Origin: Mesorhizobium ciceri WSM4083 | GTDB taxonomy: Bacteria > Pseudomonadota > Alphaproteobacteria > Rhizobiales > Rhizobiaceae | DNA length: 64,000 nucleotides | Direction of reading: 5' to 3' | Assembly: GCF_000519305.1 (NCBI RefSeq) | Contig: NZ_JAFG01000008.1 | Span: forward strand, 124,001 to 188,000 | Part shown: positions 1 to 7,501 of the stretch, piece after piece | How positions within the stretch are numbered: the first letter of the stretch is position 1 | Layout: the number at the start of each line of letters is the position of its first letter | Position numbers and translations under genes: made by a program | The notes under the pieces: model-generated | What the model saw: the letters and a program-made list of their open reading frames with translations, nothing else | The model's database searches: none | Told to the model about the DNA's origin: nothing

Positions 1-548
1 CGATCGCTGAACTTCCGGTCGCTTCGTGGGCCGGCCCCTACGCCGGTCTCAACGTCGGCTATGGCTTCAGCGGCCATACCAAGGAAAAGGATCTGGGTGT
101 TGACAATGTTGACGTCGGCACGAAGGGTTTCGTTGGCAGTGTCTTCGGCGGCTATCAGTGGCAGCAGGAGAACTTCGTCTACGGCGCTGAAGCCGAACTC
201 GGCTACAACGGCGTCAAGGGCGACGAGAATGGCGTCAATTCCAAGGCTGGCTTCGAAGGTTCGCTGCGTGCCCGTCTTGGCTACGCCGTGACCCCGGAAA
301 TCCTGCTCTATGGCACCGGCGGTCTCGCCGGAAGGAGCCTGAAGGTTGAAGACGACCTGTACGGTTCGGACCGCGCCACGATGCTCGGCTGGACCGCCGG
401 TCTCGGCACCGACATCAAGCTGACCGACAATGTCTTCGGCCGCGTCGAGTATCGTTACACCGACTTCGGCAGCAAGAGCTTCGACGGTATCGGCAAGGTC
501 AAGGCCACCGACAACCGCGTCACCTTCGGCGTCGGTATGAAGTTCTAA
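1..548 (+). CDS. Outer membrane beta-barrel protein, RopB/Omp25-like (5' end missing)
   Basis: The reading frame is open from the first base and ends at TAA 546-548, so only the C-terminal 181 residues or so are present. The visible part starts near a SWAGPYAGLNVGYGF segment, which is the usual first strand of the rhizobial/Brucella Omp25-RopB family after the signal peptide. It is rich in alternating aromatic and Gly residues and ends in VGMKF, a terminal Phe typical of proteins inserted by the BAM machinery. The family forms small 8-stranded barrels that tether the outer membrane in Rhizobiales. A strong terminator follows 22 bp after the stop, so this is the last gene of its transcript. 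The start, signal peptide and promoter lie outside the window. Family assignment is secure; the exact paralogue cannot be told. Confidence 0.9.
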   Translation, partial: IAELPVASWAGPYAGLNVGYGFSGHTKEKDLGVDNVDVGTKGFVGSVFGGYQWQQENFVYGAEAELGYNGVKGDENGVNSKAGFEGSLRARLGYAVTPEILLYGTGGLAGRSLKVEDDLYGSDRATMLGWTAGLGTDIKLTDNVFGRVEYRYTDFGSKSFDGIGKVKATDNRVTFGVGMKF

Positions 549-570
549 GTCGTTCAAGCCACGACACGAA

Positions 571-597
571 AAGCCGGGCCTCGCGCCCGGCTTTTTT
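571..597 (+). terminator. Rho-independent terminator after the Omp gene
   Basis: A 9-bp perfect stem (AAGCCGGGC 571-579 with GCCCGGCTT 585-593), a 5-nt loop and a run of six T form a textbook intrinsic terminator 22 bp downstream of the Omp stop codon. Confidence 0.9.
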
Positions 598-664
598 GTG
601 TCTGAGTGATTTTCCCGGATGATCGAACTGATAACCCGGAAATCAATTCCGGGGTAATCGGCTA

Positions 665-1261
665 TCAACCGGGAATGCAGGGCTTCAGTTCTGGAAACTT
701 CTCGTCGAAGCGCGCAGCCCACCGCGTCAGCCGGGCGCGACCCTTCTCCCATTTTCCGGCAAAGCGCAGCGAGAGATAGCCAAGGCAGGCGCGCAGCGCC
801 ATCTGGCCGGCGGTGATCTTTTTCGGCAGCTTCGGCGGGTTGGCATTGAGCAGGTCGAGTGCCGCCGTGATCTTCGCCCACTGGCGATCGAGCCAAGGCT
901 GATAGACCATCTCCTCAGGCCGCGTGCGCCGTTCATAGACCATCGACAGCGCACAGTCGCAAATGCCGTCGGCCAATGCTTCCAGCACTTCCGCCTCGAG
1001 CCGCTTGTCGGGATTGCGTGGAAAAAGCGCGTTCTTCGACAAGCGATTGAGGTGCTGGGTGATGGCGCGACTGTCATGGATGGAGCGACCGTCGTCGAGC
1101 ACCAGAACCGGGATCTTGCCGAGCGGGTTGGCGATCATCAAGTCGGCCGGCTTCTCCTCGGTCTTGATCGGCACCAGATCGACAGCGATGCCGGCATAGG
1201 CCGCCGCCATTCGTACCTTGGAACTGTAGGGAGAAGACGACGCGTAGAGCAGCCTGGGCAT
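665..1261 (-). CDS. Glutathione S-transferase family protein
   Basis: 198 residues. The N-terminal thioredoxin-like half reads LLYASSSPYSSKVRMAAAYAGI, then NPLGKIPVLVLDDG (with the cis-Pro of the GST fold) and IHDSRAITQHL, which matches the glutathione-binding Glu/Asp-Ser-Arg-Ala-Ile motif with Asp. The C-terminal half is all-alpha, as expected. The start has an AGGAAA ribosome-binding site 6 bp upstream. The likely role is conjugation or reduction of a small electrophile with glutathione in the cytoplasm; the substrate cannot be read from sequence. It is a monocistronic minus-strand gene convergent with the Omp gene; the 400-bp gap upstream of it holds the terminators of the next minus-strand gene. 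Confidence 0.88.
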   Translation of the reverse strand: MPRLLYASSSPYSSKVRMAAAYAGIAVDLVPIKTEEKPADLMIANPLGKIPVLVLDDGRSIHDSRAITQHLNRLSKNALFPRNPDKRLEAEVLEALADGICDCALSMVYERRTRPEEMVYQPWLDRQWAKITAALDLLNANPPKLPKKITAGQMALRACLGYLSLRFAGKWEKGRARLTRWAARFDEKFPELKPCIPG

Positions 1262-1498
1262 GATCGGTTTCCTGTTTTGCAGGCCGGCAGTGTTGACCGA
1301 TCAGGCGCGATCGAGCAATGGCCAGAAGCGGAAAACCCAGCCGCCAGCGAGCGACGCATCGACCAAGGCCGTTTAGCGAGCGCTCCAAGAAGGCGGCGCT
1401 TCACCATGGTCGCCGAGTTGCCGGGATCGCACGGATCACCCAGCCGACAGGCAAGACCGAACAGCGTCGCGCCGACATTTCATCACGCGCATGAATGA

Positions 1499-1545
1499 CA
1501 CAAAAAAGCCCCCACCGGACTCCGCCCTATGGCGAAGTCCTGGGA
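1499..1545 (-). terminator. Second terminator-like hairpin, minus strand
   Basis: Reading the minus strand, GGACTTCGCC, a 4-nt loop and GGCGGAGTCC pair with one wobble, and the stem is followed by GGGGGC and six T. It lies downstream of the first terminator of the H1-like gene, so it may be a back-up. It is the only structured element in the part of the 1262-1671 gap between the GST start and position 1595; no credible gene was seen in that gap. Confidence 0.55.
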
Positions 1546-1596
1546 GCTGCGAAAAGATATCCTCCGTCCGCCTCTGTTCTCGCCTTCCGACTGCCT

Positions 1597-1631
1597 AAAA
1601 AACGAGCGGGGCGCCCTGTGAGGCACCCGCC
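1597..1631 (-). terminator. Rho-independent terminator of the H1-like gene
   Basis: On the minus strand GCGGGTGCC pairs imperfectly with GGCGCCCCGC around a 6-nt loop and is followed by TCG and six T. It lies about 40 bp beyond the stop of the H1-like gene, which is the expected place and orientation. Confidence 0.75.
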
Positions 1632-1671
1632 CTTGACTGTTTCGGCACCGCCCCCGGCGAGGGAAGCGCGA

Positions 1672-2112
1672 CTACTTCTTGCCGGCCTTCGCGGGCGCTG
1701 CCTTCGGCTTGGCAGCAGGTGCCGCTTTCTTCACCGGCGCTGAAGATTTCGCTGCCGCAGCCTTCTTTGCCGGAGCAGCCTTCGCAGCCGGCTTCTTGGC
1801 AGGTGCAGCCTTGGCAGCCGGTTTCTTGGCAGGTGCTGCCTTCTTCGCTGCGGGTTTCGCCGCGGCTTTCGCTGCAGGCTTCTTGGCCGGTGCCGCCTTC
1901 GCAGCCGGCTTTGCCGCTGCCTTGGCGGGTGCCGCCTTCTTCGCTGCCGGCTTCTTGGCCGGTGCTGCTTTTGCCTTGGCCGCCGCGGCCTTCGGCTTGG
2001 CAGCGGGTGCTGCTTTCTTCACTGCAACTGCGACCTTTGCCGTCGCTGCTTTTGCGGGTGCTTTCTTTGCCGGTGCCTTGGACGCCGGCGCTTTGGATGA
2101 CTGCTTAGCCAT
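1672..2112 (-). CDS. Histone H1-like Lys/Ala/Pro-rich DNA-binding protein
   Basis: 146 residues, almost wholly Ala, Lys and Pro in repeated AAPAKKPAAKAAPAKK-type units, ending in KAAPAKAGKK. Such tails resemble eukaryotic H1 C-termini, AlgP of Pseudomonas and the H1-like proteins of rhizobia; they bind DNA through charge and are intrinsically disordered. I start it at MAKQSSK (2112) because GGAAGGGG lies 7 bp upstream; the open frame extends 29 codons further but that stretch has no ribosome-binding site and atypical composition. No globular domain is visible. The repeat makes the gene prone to copy-number change between strains. Role in nucleoid organisation is inferred from composition only. 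Confidence 0.8.
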   Translation of the reverse strand: MAKQSSKAPASKAPAKKAPAKAATAKVAVAVKKAAPAAKPKAAAAKAKAAPAKKPAAKKAAPAKAAAKPAAKAAPAKKPAAKAAAKPAAKKAAPAKKPAAKAAPAKKPAAKAAPAKKAAAAKSSAPVKKAAPAAKPKAAPAKAGKK

Positions 2113-2220
2113 GCGATGCCCCTTCCTTTGTGCCGACGGCCGTAATGACCCGGCACGCTCATGCATATCTGACTCGCGGCTTGCTAGCCAGCGAAGCAAT
2201 AGACTGATTTTCGCAGCTTA

Positions 2221-2268
2221 AATTTCGGTTACGATCGGCACATGATCGTGCTGATCGTCGCAGAAATT
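2221..2268. repeat. Nested inverted repeat upstream of the H1-like gene
   Basis: Outer arms AATTTC (2221-2226) and GAAATT (2263-2268) flank inner arms CGATCGGCAC (2232-2241) and GTGCTGATCG (2248-2257), one wobble in 10, with 5-bp spacers on both sides and a 6-bp centre. The symmetry of the whole 48 bp suggests an operator or an RNA hairpin. It is 109 bp upstream of the H1-like start. Apart from this and the regulatory sites near 2515, the gap 2113-2569 shows nothing recognisable. Confidence 0.45.
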
Positions 2269-2514
2269 CACTGCTGATCTTCGACCAATGGCTAGAATGT
2301 GCCACCGACATTCTCCACACTCCGCTGGACCGCTCCTCTCGTGAAGCTCCGAAGATCAGCGAGCATCTTTGGGTGTCGATCGTCGGCGCCGATATCATGA
2401 CCGCCGCCTCATCGGTGCGATCATCTCGTGCATCCGGACGATCTATACTGCAATGCGACAGCCGGTCGGTGCATCGTCTTGTCAAGCGGGATCGCAGACC
2501 GGCTTTCTCGTGAT

Positions 2515-2552
2515 TTGACAGATAACTCTACATGGCAGAGTATTCTGTACAG
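2515..2552 (+). promoter_or_regulatory. Putative promoter and palindromes before the winged-helix gene
   Basis: A consensus TTGACA is at 2515-2520, with a candidate -10 GAGTAT at 2538-2543 (17-bp spacing). The spacer contains the inverted repeat ACTCT-N7-AGAGT (2524-2540), and a perfect CTGTACAG palindrome follows at 2545-2552. Both could serve as autoregulatory sites for the winged-helix protein encoded downstream. Assignment rests on position and consensus only. Confidence 0.45.
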
Positions 2553-2569
2553 CATGCGGGAGCACTTCA

Positions 2570-2689
2570 ATGTCGATCGCGCAGGAGCAAACGGCGCTGT
2601 CGCCGTTCCAGATTGCCAAGACGGTCCGCCACGGCGGCGGCATGGTTGTCCGTTGCCTCCGACTTGGCTGCGCCGGAGCCGATCGATGA
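2570..2689 (+). CDS. Small ORF (39 aa) translationally coupled to the winged-helix regulator
   Basis: ATG 2570 is preceded by GGGAG at a 7-bp distance, and the 39-codon frame (MSIAQEQTALSPFQIAKTVR, then a Gly/Arg/Cys-rich end) stops at TGA 2687-2689, overlapping the next start in an ATGA quartet. That layout is typical of real coupled genes. The product matches no family I recognise; it could be a leader peptide, a true micro-protein or the N-terminal remnant of a decayed gene. Composition is not distinctive, so coding status is uncertain. Confidence 0.4.
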   Translation: MSIAQEQTALSPFQIAKTVRHGGGMVVRCLRLGCAGADR

Positions 2690-2997
2690 GTGCCGACGAA
2701 ATCATCCATCAAAGCACTCGACTCAGGATCATGGCCGCGCTGAGCATGCTGGAAAGGCGTCAAACGCTGGACTTTACCGGGCTGAAGGCCATCGTGGACG
2801 TCACCGACGGCAATCTCGGCGCGCATCTCGATACGCTGGCCAGGGCCGGTTATGTCGACATCGAAAAGCTGTTCGTCGGCCGCCGGCCGCAGACGCGCGT
2901 CAAGGCGACGACGAGCGGACGGCGCGCGTTTCGCGGCCACGCCGCATTCCTGCGCAAGATCCTCGATCAGGCCGAGGCGGAGCCGCGCAGGAGATAG
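2686..2997 (+). CDS. Small winged-helix transcriptional regulator (HTH_34/MarR-like)
   Basis: 103 residues. The pattern IHQSTRLRIMAALSMLE, then LDFTGLKAIVDVTDGNLGAH, LARAGYVDIEKLFVGRRPQ and TRVKATTSGRRAFRGH is the full signature of the single-domain winged-helix family (PF13601), in which the TDGNLGAH helix reads DNA and the GRRPQTR strand pair forms the wing. Start at 2686 is chosen from GGAG 8 bp upstream and the ATGA overlap with the small ORF; the frame is open further upstream to 2428 but with non-coding composition. Members are usually autoregulators, and palindromes lie in the upstream promoter. Target genes are unknown. The following 280 bp hold only a pseudogene on the other strand. 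Confidence 0.85.
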   Translation: MSADEIIHQSTRLRIMAALSMLERRQTLDFTGLKAIVDVTDGNLGAHLDTLARAGYVDIEKLFVGRRPQTRVKATTSGRRAFRGHAAFLRKILDQAEAEPRRR

Positions 2998-3015
2998 CGT
3001 GACTGGGCAATCCGC

Positions 3016-3228
3016 TCAGCGCGCGGCAACTACGGCAACGCCGGCGCCGATCATCACACCGCCCGCCGCGCGGTTCACCCGACGCACGATCATCAGCACA
3101 CCGAGATGAACAGCATTTAGCGATGCGCCGACGACGTTAAGCAACAGCGCAACGTAGAACAACGGCATCTTCGGATTGCCAAGATTGAGCGCGATGCCGA
3201 TGGCAAAAATCGTCAGCAGCCCTCGCCG
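3016..3228 (-). pseudogene. LysE-family exporter remnant with an internal deletion
   Basis: A 70-codon minus-strand frame reads TIFAIGIALNLGNPKMPLFY, which is the conserved NPK segment of LysE/RhtB exporters, and shortly after VRRVNRAAGGVMIGAGVAVV, which is the family's last helix. In intact members (about 205 residues) these two pieces are separated by roughly 70 residues, and about 100 residues precede the first. Here the middle has been lost and no N-terminal half is present, so the gene cannot encode a full transporter. It lies directly downstream of the EamA gene in the same orientation. Confidence 0.75.
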
Positions 3229-3274
3229 CCCTGAGACGGGCTGCAGTCCAGAATCTTCGCGATCCACATTTCCG

Positions 3275-4111
3275 TCACGGCTGATAGCCGAGGCAGATGG
3301 CGCCGAGCGCGACGATGGCGCAGGCGCCGACCCGCCGCGGCGTCAGCATCTCGCCCAGGAACAGGCGCCCGATGAAAGCCGCGAAGACGACGCTGGTTTC
3401 GCGGATCGCGGTGATCGGACCTGCCGGTCCAAGCGCGAAGGCCGCGACCACGACGCCGTAGGCCAGAAGTGCAAACAGGCCGCCGCCCAGTGCCTTCCAG
3501 GTTTCCGGCGCACGCAGGTCGACGATGAGCCGGCCACGGCAGGCGACGAAGGCCGCCGGCAGCAACGCGCCGTAGATCAGCAACACCCATGCGGTGTAGG
3601 CGCCGGCGCTTCCCGCCGCCCGAACGCCGAGCGCATCGACCATCGCATAGGCGGCGATGATCGCTCCCGTTGCCAATGCATAGAATATCGATGTCGTGGC
3701 GGCCCTGCCCCTTCCGAGAGAAAGGCCCATGATGCCGCCCGCGACCAGTGCGACACCGATGGTCTGCGGCAGAGTGAGTTGCTGGTTGGCCAGGAAGAAC
3801 CCACCGAGCGTGACAAGCAGCGGCACGCTGCCGCGAACGATCGGATAGACCTGTCCCAGTTCGCCATATCTGTAGGCGGCCACCAGAAACAAACTGTAGC
3901 CGACCTGCAGGCAGGCCGAGAGCACGATGTAGGGCCAGGCCGGCGCGGCCGGAAGGCCGTGGAAGAAGGCGAAGGGGATGGCGAGCGCCGTACTGGAAAA
4001 GCTCATGACGGTGACGGTCCACAACCTGTCGGCCCCCGTGCGCAGGAACGCGTTCCAGGTTGCGTGCAGGATCGCCGCAAACAATGCGAGCCCGATGACC
4101 AGCGGGCTCAT
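3275..4111 (-). CDS. EamA/DMT-superfamily transporter
   Basis: 278 residues with about ten hydrophobic helices and two EamA repeats: ILHATWNAFLRTGADRL in helix 1, VYPIVRGSVPLLVTLGGFFL near the end of repeat 1, and the matching TAIRETSVVFAAFIGRLFLG in repeat 2. The conserved Arg-Gly/Glu pairs mark the drug/metabolite transporter superfamily in the inner membrane. The ATG overlaps the TetR stop by 4 bp, so the two are translated from one message. Control by that TetR protein through the 4707 operator is likely, which points to export of a compound that the TetR protein senses. The substrate is unknown. Confidence 0.9.
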   Translation of the reverse strand: MSPLVIGLALFAAILHATWNAFLRTGADRLWTVTVMSFSSTALAIPFAFFHGLPAAPAWPYIVLSACLQVGYSLFLVAAYRYGELGQVYPIVRGSVPLLVTLGGFFLANQQLTLPQTIGVALVAGGIMGLSLGRGRAATTSIFYALATGAIIAAYAMVDALGVRAAGSAGAYTAWVLLIYGALLPAAFVACRGRLIVDLRAPETWKALGGGLFALLAYGVVVAAFALGPAGPITAIRETSVVFAAFIGRLFLGEMLTPRRVGACAIVALGAICLGYQP

Positions 4112-4689
4112 TGGGACTTACGCGAAGCAGCGACGATGCCCATGGCCGCCTTGCGGGCGTCGCGAATGGCGGCGTCGGCCTGCCCCATCTGCGCCAGCAA
4201 GGTCGCCCCTTCGATCAGCATAAGCAACGCCGCCGCACCGCTCTCGGCGCGGCCGCGCGGCATCATCTCTTCGAGGATGGACCGCATGCACCGCTTGAGG
4301 CCGTTCTTCTGCCTGACAACGGCCTTGAAAACCGGATGCCCGGGATCGCCGAACTCGGCCAGCGCATGTGCGAACAGACAGCCATGGAAATCCGGGCTGC
4401 GGAACCAGCGTGCATGCCAGTCGAAGATTCTTCCGATTTTCTGTTCCGGCGGAATGCCCTCTTGGGCGAGCCGGTCGAGCTGGCGGTCGAAACGCTTAGC
4501 GCGATAGTCGAGCACCTCGACGATCAGTTCGTCCTTGCTGGGAAAGTGGCGATACATCGTCATCTTGGCCACATCGGCTTCGGCGATGATCCGATCGATA
4601 CCGGTGGCATGGAAGCCGGCGCGCTTGAACAGCACGTAGGCCGTTTCAACGACGTGCTGGCGCTTATCGGAAACGGGCGATGGTGTCAT
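4108..4689 (-). CDS. TetR-family transcriptional repressor
   Basis: 193 residues. The N-terminal helix-turn-helix reads HVVETAYVLFKRAGFHATGI, then IIAEADVAKMTMYRHFPSKDELIVEVL, a classic TetR pattern; the C-terminal half (GCLFAHALAEFGDP) belongs to the group that often controls efflux or reductase genes. I start at MTPSPVSDKRQ (4689); an upstream open stretch is ignored because the palindromic operator lies in it. The gene overlaps the EamA gene by 4 bp. A perfect-arm inverted repeat 18 bp upstream of the start is the probable autoregulatory operator. The inducer is unknown. Confidence 0.88.
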   Translation of the reverse strand: MTPSPVSDKRQHVVETAYVLFKRAGFHATGIDRIIAEADVAKMTMYRHFPSKDELIVEVLDYRAKRFDRQLDRLAQEGIPPEQKIGRIFDWHARWFRSPDFHGCLFAHALAEFGDPGHPVFKAVVRQKNGLKRCMRSILEEMMPRGRAESGAAALLMLIEGATLLAQMGQADAAIRDARKAAMGIVAASRKSQ

Positions 4690-4706
4690 GGCGCATACCA
4701 AGTGGT

Positions 4707-4722
4707 GAGACAGGTCTGTCTC
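4707..4722. promoter_or_regulatory. TetR operator: GAGACA-N4-TGTCTC inverted repeat
   Basis: A perfect 6-bp arm inverted repeat (GAGACAGGTCTGTCTC) lies 18 bp upstream of the TetR start codon. The spacing and the AGACAGGTCTGTCT core resemble operators of related TetR proteins. It probably represses the TetR-EamA operon. Confidence 0.75.
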
Positions 4723-4822
4723 ATGTCTATGCGACGGATCGCACCTGCTGTCAACGCGGCACGAAAACGCCTGCAGCCGATCAAGCCACAGGCGCGAAAG
4801 AGATTGGGAGGGGAAACCGGGT

Positions 4823-5275
4823 TTAGCGCAGAATGCGGCAGCGGCCGTTGTAGACCATCCAGCGGTCGAAGCCCGAGACGCAGAATTCGACATTGTCGCC
4901 GATCGAGGCAAAGCCCTGGCCCTCCTCGATCAGGTACCAGATGGTGCGATCGCGGCCGTCGGACAGGCTGACGGTGGCCCCGCAATAACGGCGACCGATC
5001 GGCCAGGTATCGTTGGCCGCCAGATAGCGATGCTGGTGGATACGCCGGAAATCGGTGATCTGCACATCAGGCAGGTGCGGCACATGATGCACCTGATAGG
5101 AAAAGCGGCTGGTGATCTTGTTCAGTACCCATGGCTGACCGCAGACCCCGCTGTCTTCATCGGAATAGACCGTAAGATCGGCGGCCTGCACGGTCTGGGT
5201 GATACCGAGAGGCGCGGCAAGCGGGGTGCAGAGCGAAATCAGGGCGGCAAGGGCGGATTTGGCGAAGCGAGTCAT
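4823..5275 (-). CDS. Exported protein of unknown function, Cys-containing
   Basis: 150 residues. A signal peptide (MTRFAKSALAALISLCTPLA, cleavage probably after VQAADL) precedes a small mature domain with four Cys (VCGQPW, RRYCGATV, VEFCVSG, NGRCRILR), which could form two disulfides in the periplasm. Motifs such as FDRWMVYNGRCRIL recur in uncharacterised proteins of Rhizobiales. I do not recognise a functional family. It stands alone: 133 bp separate it from the TetR gene, and 192 bp from rlmJ upstream. Confidence 0.7.
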   Translation of the reverse strand: MTRFAKSALAALISLCTPLAAPLGITQTVQAADLTVYSDEDSGVCGQPWVLNKITSRFSYQVHHVPHLPDVQITDFRRIHQHRYLAANDTWPIGRRYCGATVSLSDGRDRTIWYLIEEGQGFASIGDNVEFCVSGFDRWMVYNGRCRILR

Positions 5276-5467
5276 GGCAGCCTCTCAAGGTCGATTGCGC
5301 GCACTGTGCGGATTCGCTCGGCGGCGGTCAAGCGGTTGCGTTGACAATGGTTTCCCAGTTTGAAACTGCTTTTGACCAAAGCCGAATTTGCACGGCACCG
5401 GAATGGCTCTGGCACGTTCATGTCCGGACCCAAAAGAGCGCGGTCCCGGATCGTCAATGAGCCCGCC

Positions 5468-6322
5468 TCAAACCTGCTCGCCGGCCAGCCATTCCAGCGA
5501 CCAGTGCGCCGGCCGCCCCACCGCAAGCAGCCTGTGCAGGGCCGGCAGCAGCGTCCGCAGTTCGCCCTCCAGCGTGAACGGCGGGTTGACCACCAGCAGA
5601 CCGCTGCCGTCGAGGCTGGGTTCCGAAGAGGCCGGCCTGATCTCGAATTCGATGTCGAGCAGCTTCGGGATGCCGGATTGCTTCAACGCCTTGCGGAAGG
5701 CGATGATCGCCTTGCGGTCCTTGATCGGATACCAGAGCGCGTAGATGCCGCCGGGCCAGCGCTTGTGCGCCCTTATGAGCCCGTCGACGAGGCGCTCGAA
5801 CTCACCCGCTTCCTCGAATGGCGGATCGATGAGGACAAGGCCGCGCTTTTCCTTCGGCGGCAGATGGGCGCCGAGCGCCAGCCAGCCATCGAGTTCGATG
5901 ATCCGGGCCTGGAAATCGCCCGCAAAGAACATCCTCAGCCTCGCGGCGTCCTTGGGGTGCAGCTCGATCGCCGTCAGCCTGTCCTGCTTGCGCATGAGAT
6001 GGCGCGCGATCAACGGCGAGCCCGGGTATTTCTGGATGCCGCCCTCGGGGTTGAGCGACCGTATTGTCTCCAGATAGGGCGCGAGCAGCGCCTCCACCGG
6101 CGCGGCAAACGGGGCATCGATCACCCTGCCGATGCCGCCTTGCCACTCACCCGTCTTCTGCGCTTCGAGCGACGACAGGTCGTAGCGGCCAATGCCGGCA
6201 TGGGTGTCGACGACCCGGAACGCCTTGTCCTTCTGCTTCAGATACTCAAGCAAGCGCGTCAGCACGACATGCTTGACGACGTCAGCGAAATTCCCGGCAT
6301 GATAGGCGTGGCGGTAGTTCAT
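5468..6322 (-). CDS. rlmJ: 23S rRNA (adenine(2030)-N6)-methyltransferase RlmJ
   Basis: 284 residues, close to the family norm. The start MNYRHAYHAGNFADVVKHVV is highly characteristic of RlmJ (formerly YhiR), followed by DTHAGIGRYDL (SAM-binding glycine motif) and the catalytic LVLIDPPFE motif of N6-adenine methyltransferases. It uses S-adenosylmethionine to methylate A2030 of 23S rRNA before ribosome assembly. The gene is monocistronic on the minus strand and begins just next to a rhizobial intergenic repeat (6337-6385). No unusual feature was seen. Confidence 0.95.
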   Translation of the reverse strand: MNYRHAYHAGNFADVVKHVVLTRLLEYLKQKDKAFRVVDTHAGIGRYDLSSLEAQKTGEWQGGIGRVIDAPFAAPVEALLAPYLETIRSLNPEGGIQKYPGSPLIARHLMRKQDRLTAIELHPKDAARLRMFFAGDFQARIIELDGWLALGAHLPPKEKRGLVLIDPPFEEAGEFERLVDGLIRAHKRWPGGIYALWYPIKDRKAIIAFRKALKQSGIPKLLDIEFEIRPASSEPSLDGSGLLVVNPPFTLEGELRTLLPALHRLLAVGRPAHWSLEWLAGEQV

Positions 6323-6336
6323 TGTTTTGTGCCGTT

Positions 6337-6385
6337 ATGCATGTCGTTGTCCCAAAACCGCTGCACATGTTTGGGCGACATGCAT
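6337..6385. repeat. Rhizobial intergenic palindromic repeat (ATGCATGTCG type)
   Basis: Perfect 10-bp terminal inverted repeats ATGCATGTCG (6337-6346) and CGACATGCAT (6376-6385) enclose CCCAAAACCGCTGCACATG. The same layout, degraded, recurs at 56281-56329. Elements of this form are widely dispersed between genes in Mesorhizobium and relatives. It fills the gap between rlmJ and the end of the next minus-strand gene, and touches that gene's stop codon. Confidence 0.8.
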
Positions 6386-6999
6386 CAGCCCCTGCCCCAG
6401 CGCGGCGGCGGTGGCTGCGAGTTCGGATTTTCCGGCCGGCCGCCACCGCCAGAACGCAGGGTCAGCAAAAACCCGATCAAGCCGATCGCCATCAGCGCGA
6501 AGCCGACCGGCCGCGCACGGCTGTCGATCTCGCCGGCGCCGGAGCGCAAGATGAGATCGACCGCCCGCATCGGTATGTCGTCGGCATCACCCGGTCCAAC
6601 GGTGAAGATGTAGGGACCTGGGCTGACGGTCGCGATCACGCCGGCCTCGTCGCGAAAGATCTTGTCGGGCAGTTGCGGGCTGGCCTGGCGAGGATTGTCG
6701 GGATGGTTGAACTGCAGCGTCGAGGCGAGCACCGTGCGGCCATTGCTTGCGGCGGTCAGCGTCAGCACGGTGCGCTGCTGAGAGACTATGCGCTCGGCTC
6801 TTGCGGTCAGGTCGACCAGCACCCTCACCGGCGCGTCGCGGCCGGCGAGCGGCACCGTCAGCGGCTTGAAGCGGCCCTGCTCATAGACCCGCCAGGTGCC
6901 GATCTCATGGCCGGAGAAGTTGCTCATCGCCCAGGGATAGACGACACCGATGCCGGCGCCGGCGAGCAGGATCAGGACAAACAGAAAGCGCATTGACAT
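6385..6999 (-). CDS. Two-helix membrane protein of unknown function
   Basis: 204 residues from MSMRFLFVLI. One N-terminal helix (FLFVLILLAGAGIGVVYPWA) and one C-terminal helix (PVGFALMAIGLIGFLLTL) bracket a periplasmic domain of about 140 residues rich in beta-type segments (VPLAGRDAPVRVLVDLTARA, VLASTLQFNHPDN, GPYIFTVGPGD). The tail is PEN-SQPPPPRWGRG. The topology recalls small rhizobial proteins of unknown role; no enzymatic motif is visible. Start at 6999 is preferred over the upstream in-frame codon at 7044 because the signal-anchor begins there, though the ribosome-binding site is weak. The stop codon is formed at the edge of a palindromic repeat. Confidence 0.65.
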   Translation of the reverse strand: MSMRFLFVLILLAGAGIGVVYPWAMSNFSGHEIGTWRVYEQGRFKPLTVPLAGRDAPVRVLVDLTARAERIVSQQRTVLTLTAASNGRTVLASTLQFNHPDNPRQASPQLPDKIFRDEAGVIATVSPGPYIFTVGPGDADDIPMRAVDLILRSGAGEIDSRARPVGFALMAIGLIGFLLTLRSGGGGRPENPNSQPPPPRWGRG

Positions 7000-7276
7000 C
7001 ACCACATTCCATCGTGACCTTGCCAATAGCGCCCCGACGATCAAAAGGCGATGGCCAGCCGAGTCGCCACCAGGTGATCGAGCCAGACGTGCGCAAGCAA
7101 CAACCTTGTGGCGGCGTGGCCGCGCAACAATGCGGGTTCTACCTATGCGCTTAAAATTCGTTGCCGAAATGACCGCTCCTCCACTATGGAATGAAGGCGC
7201 GCATGCGCTTTTCGGCGGAATGGGCCATCGGCGCGCCTTGCGAACCAGAGGCCTTGATGCGCAAAGACCATGAACA

Positions 7277-7501
7277 GTGTATCAAAAGGGGACGAAGTCA
7301 AAACTCGTCCTTGTGAATAAATTTGCTTACAAATCTTTAGCCCTTGCCCTTCTTCCCACTATAGCCAGCTGCGGCGTGCCTACGATAGGTCAAGCCCTGT
7401 GGTATGAGTATTCGCACCCTGGAATTTACATTTGCACTCCGAGCGGTTTTGGGCAGCAATCTCATTGCAATCTGAAATTTTCCCGTCGCTCGGATCGTTA
7501 A
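7277..7501 (+). CDS. Small lipoprotein with C-terminal ICxPSGFGQ signature (paralogue 1)
   Basis: Up to 74 residues. The hydrophobic stretch LALALLPTIASC ends in a lipobox (IASC), so the protein is probably lipidated and exported. After it comes YEYSHPGIYICTPSGFGQQS and a second Cys. The same C-terminal block occurs in two other lipoproteins of this window (10109-10525 and 14046-14456), which shows that this short frame is real. The start is unsure: GTG 7277 gives the longest product, while GTG 7313 gives the better signal peptide; neither has a strong ribosome-binding site. The family has no function I know. The gap 7000-7276 shows nothing recognisable. Confidence 0.6.
   Translation: MYQKGTKSKLVLVNKFAYKSLALALLPTIASCGVPTIGQALWYEYSHPGIYICTPSGFGQQSHCNLKFSRRSDR

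Noticed and set aside
1679..2221. 180-codon plus-strand frame opposite the H1-like gene
   Set aside because: Composition is the mirror of the Lys/Ala repeats (Ala/Phe/Gly), there is no ribosome-binding site, and the minus-strand gene has a strong one.
2428..2685. N-terminal extension of the winged-helix frame
   Set aside because: It covers a probable promoter, and the small coupled ORF and ribosome-binding site fix the start at 2686.
3176..4507. 443-codon plus-strand frame
   Set aside because: It lies opposite the EamA and TetR genes, has no homology, and is rich in Arg as expected for antisense of GC-rich coding DNA.
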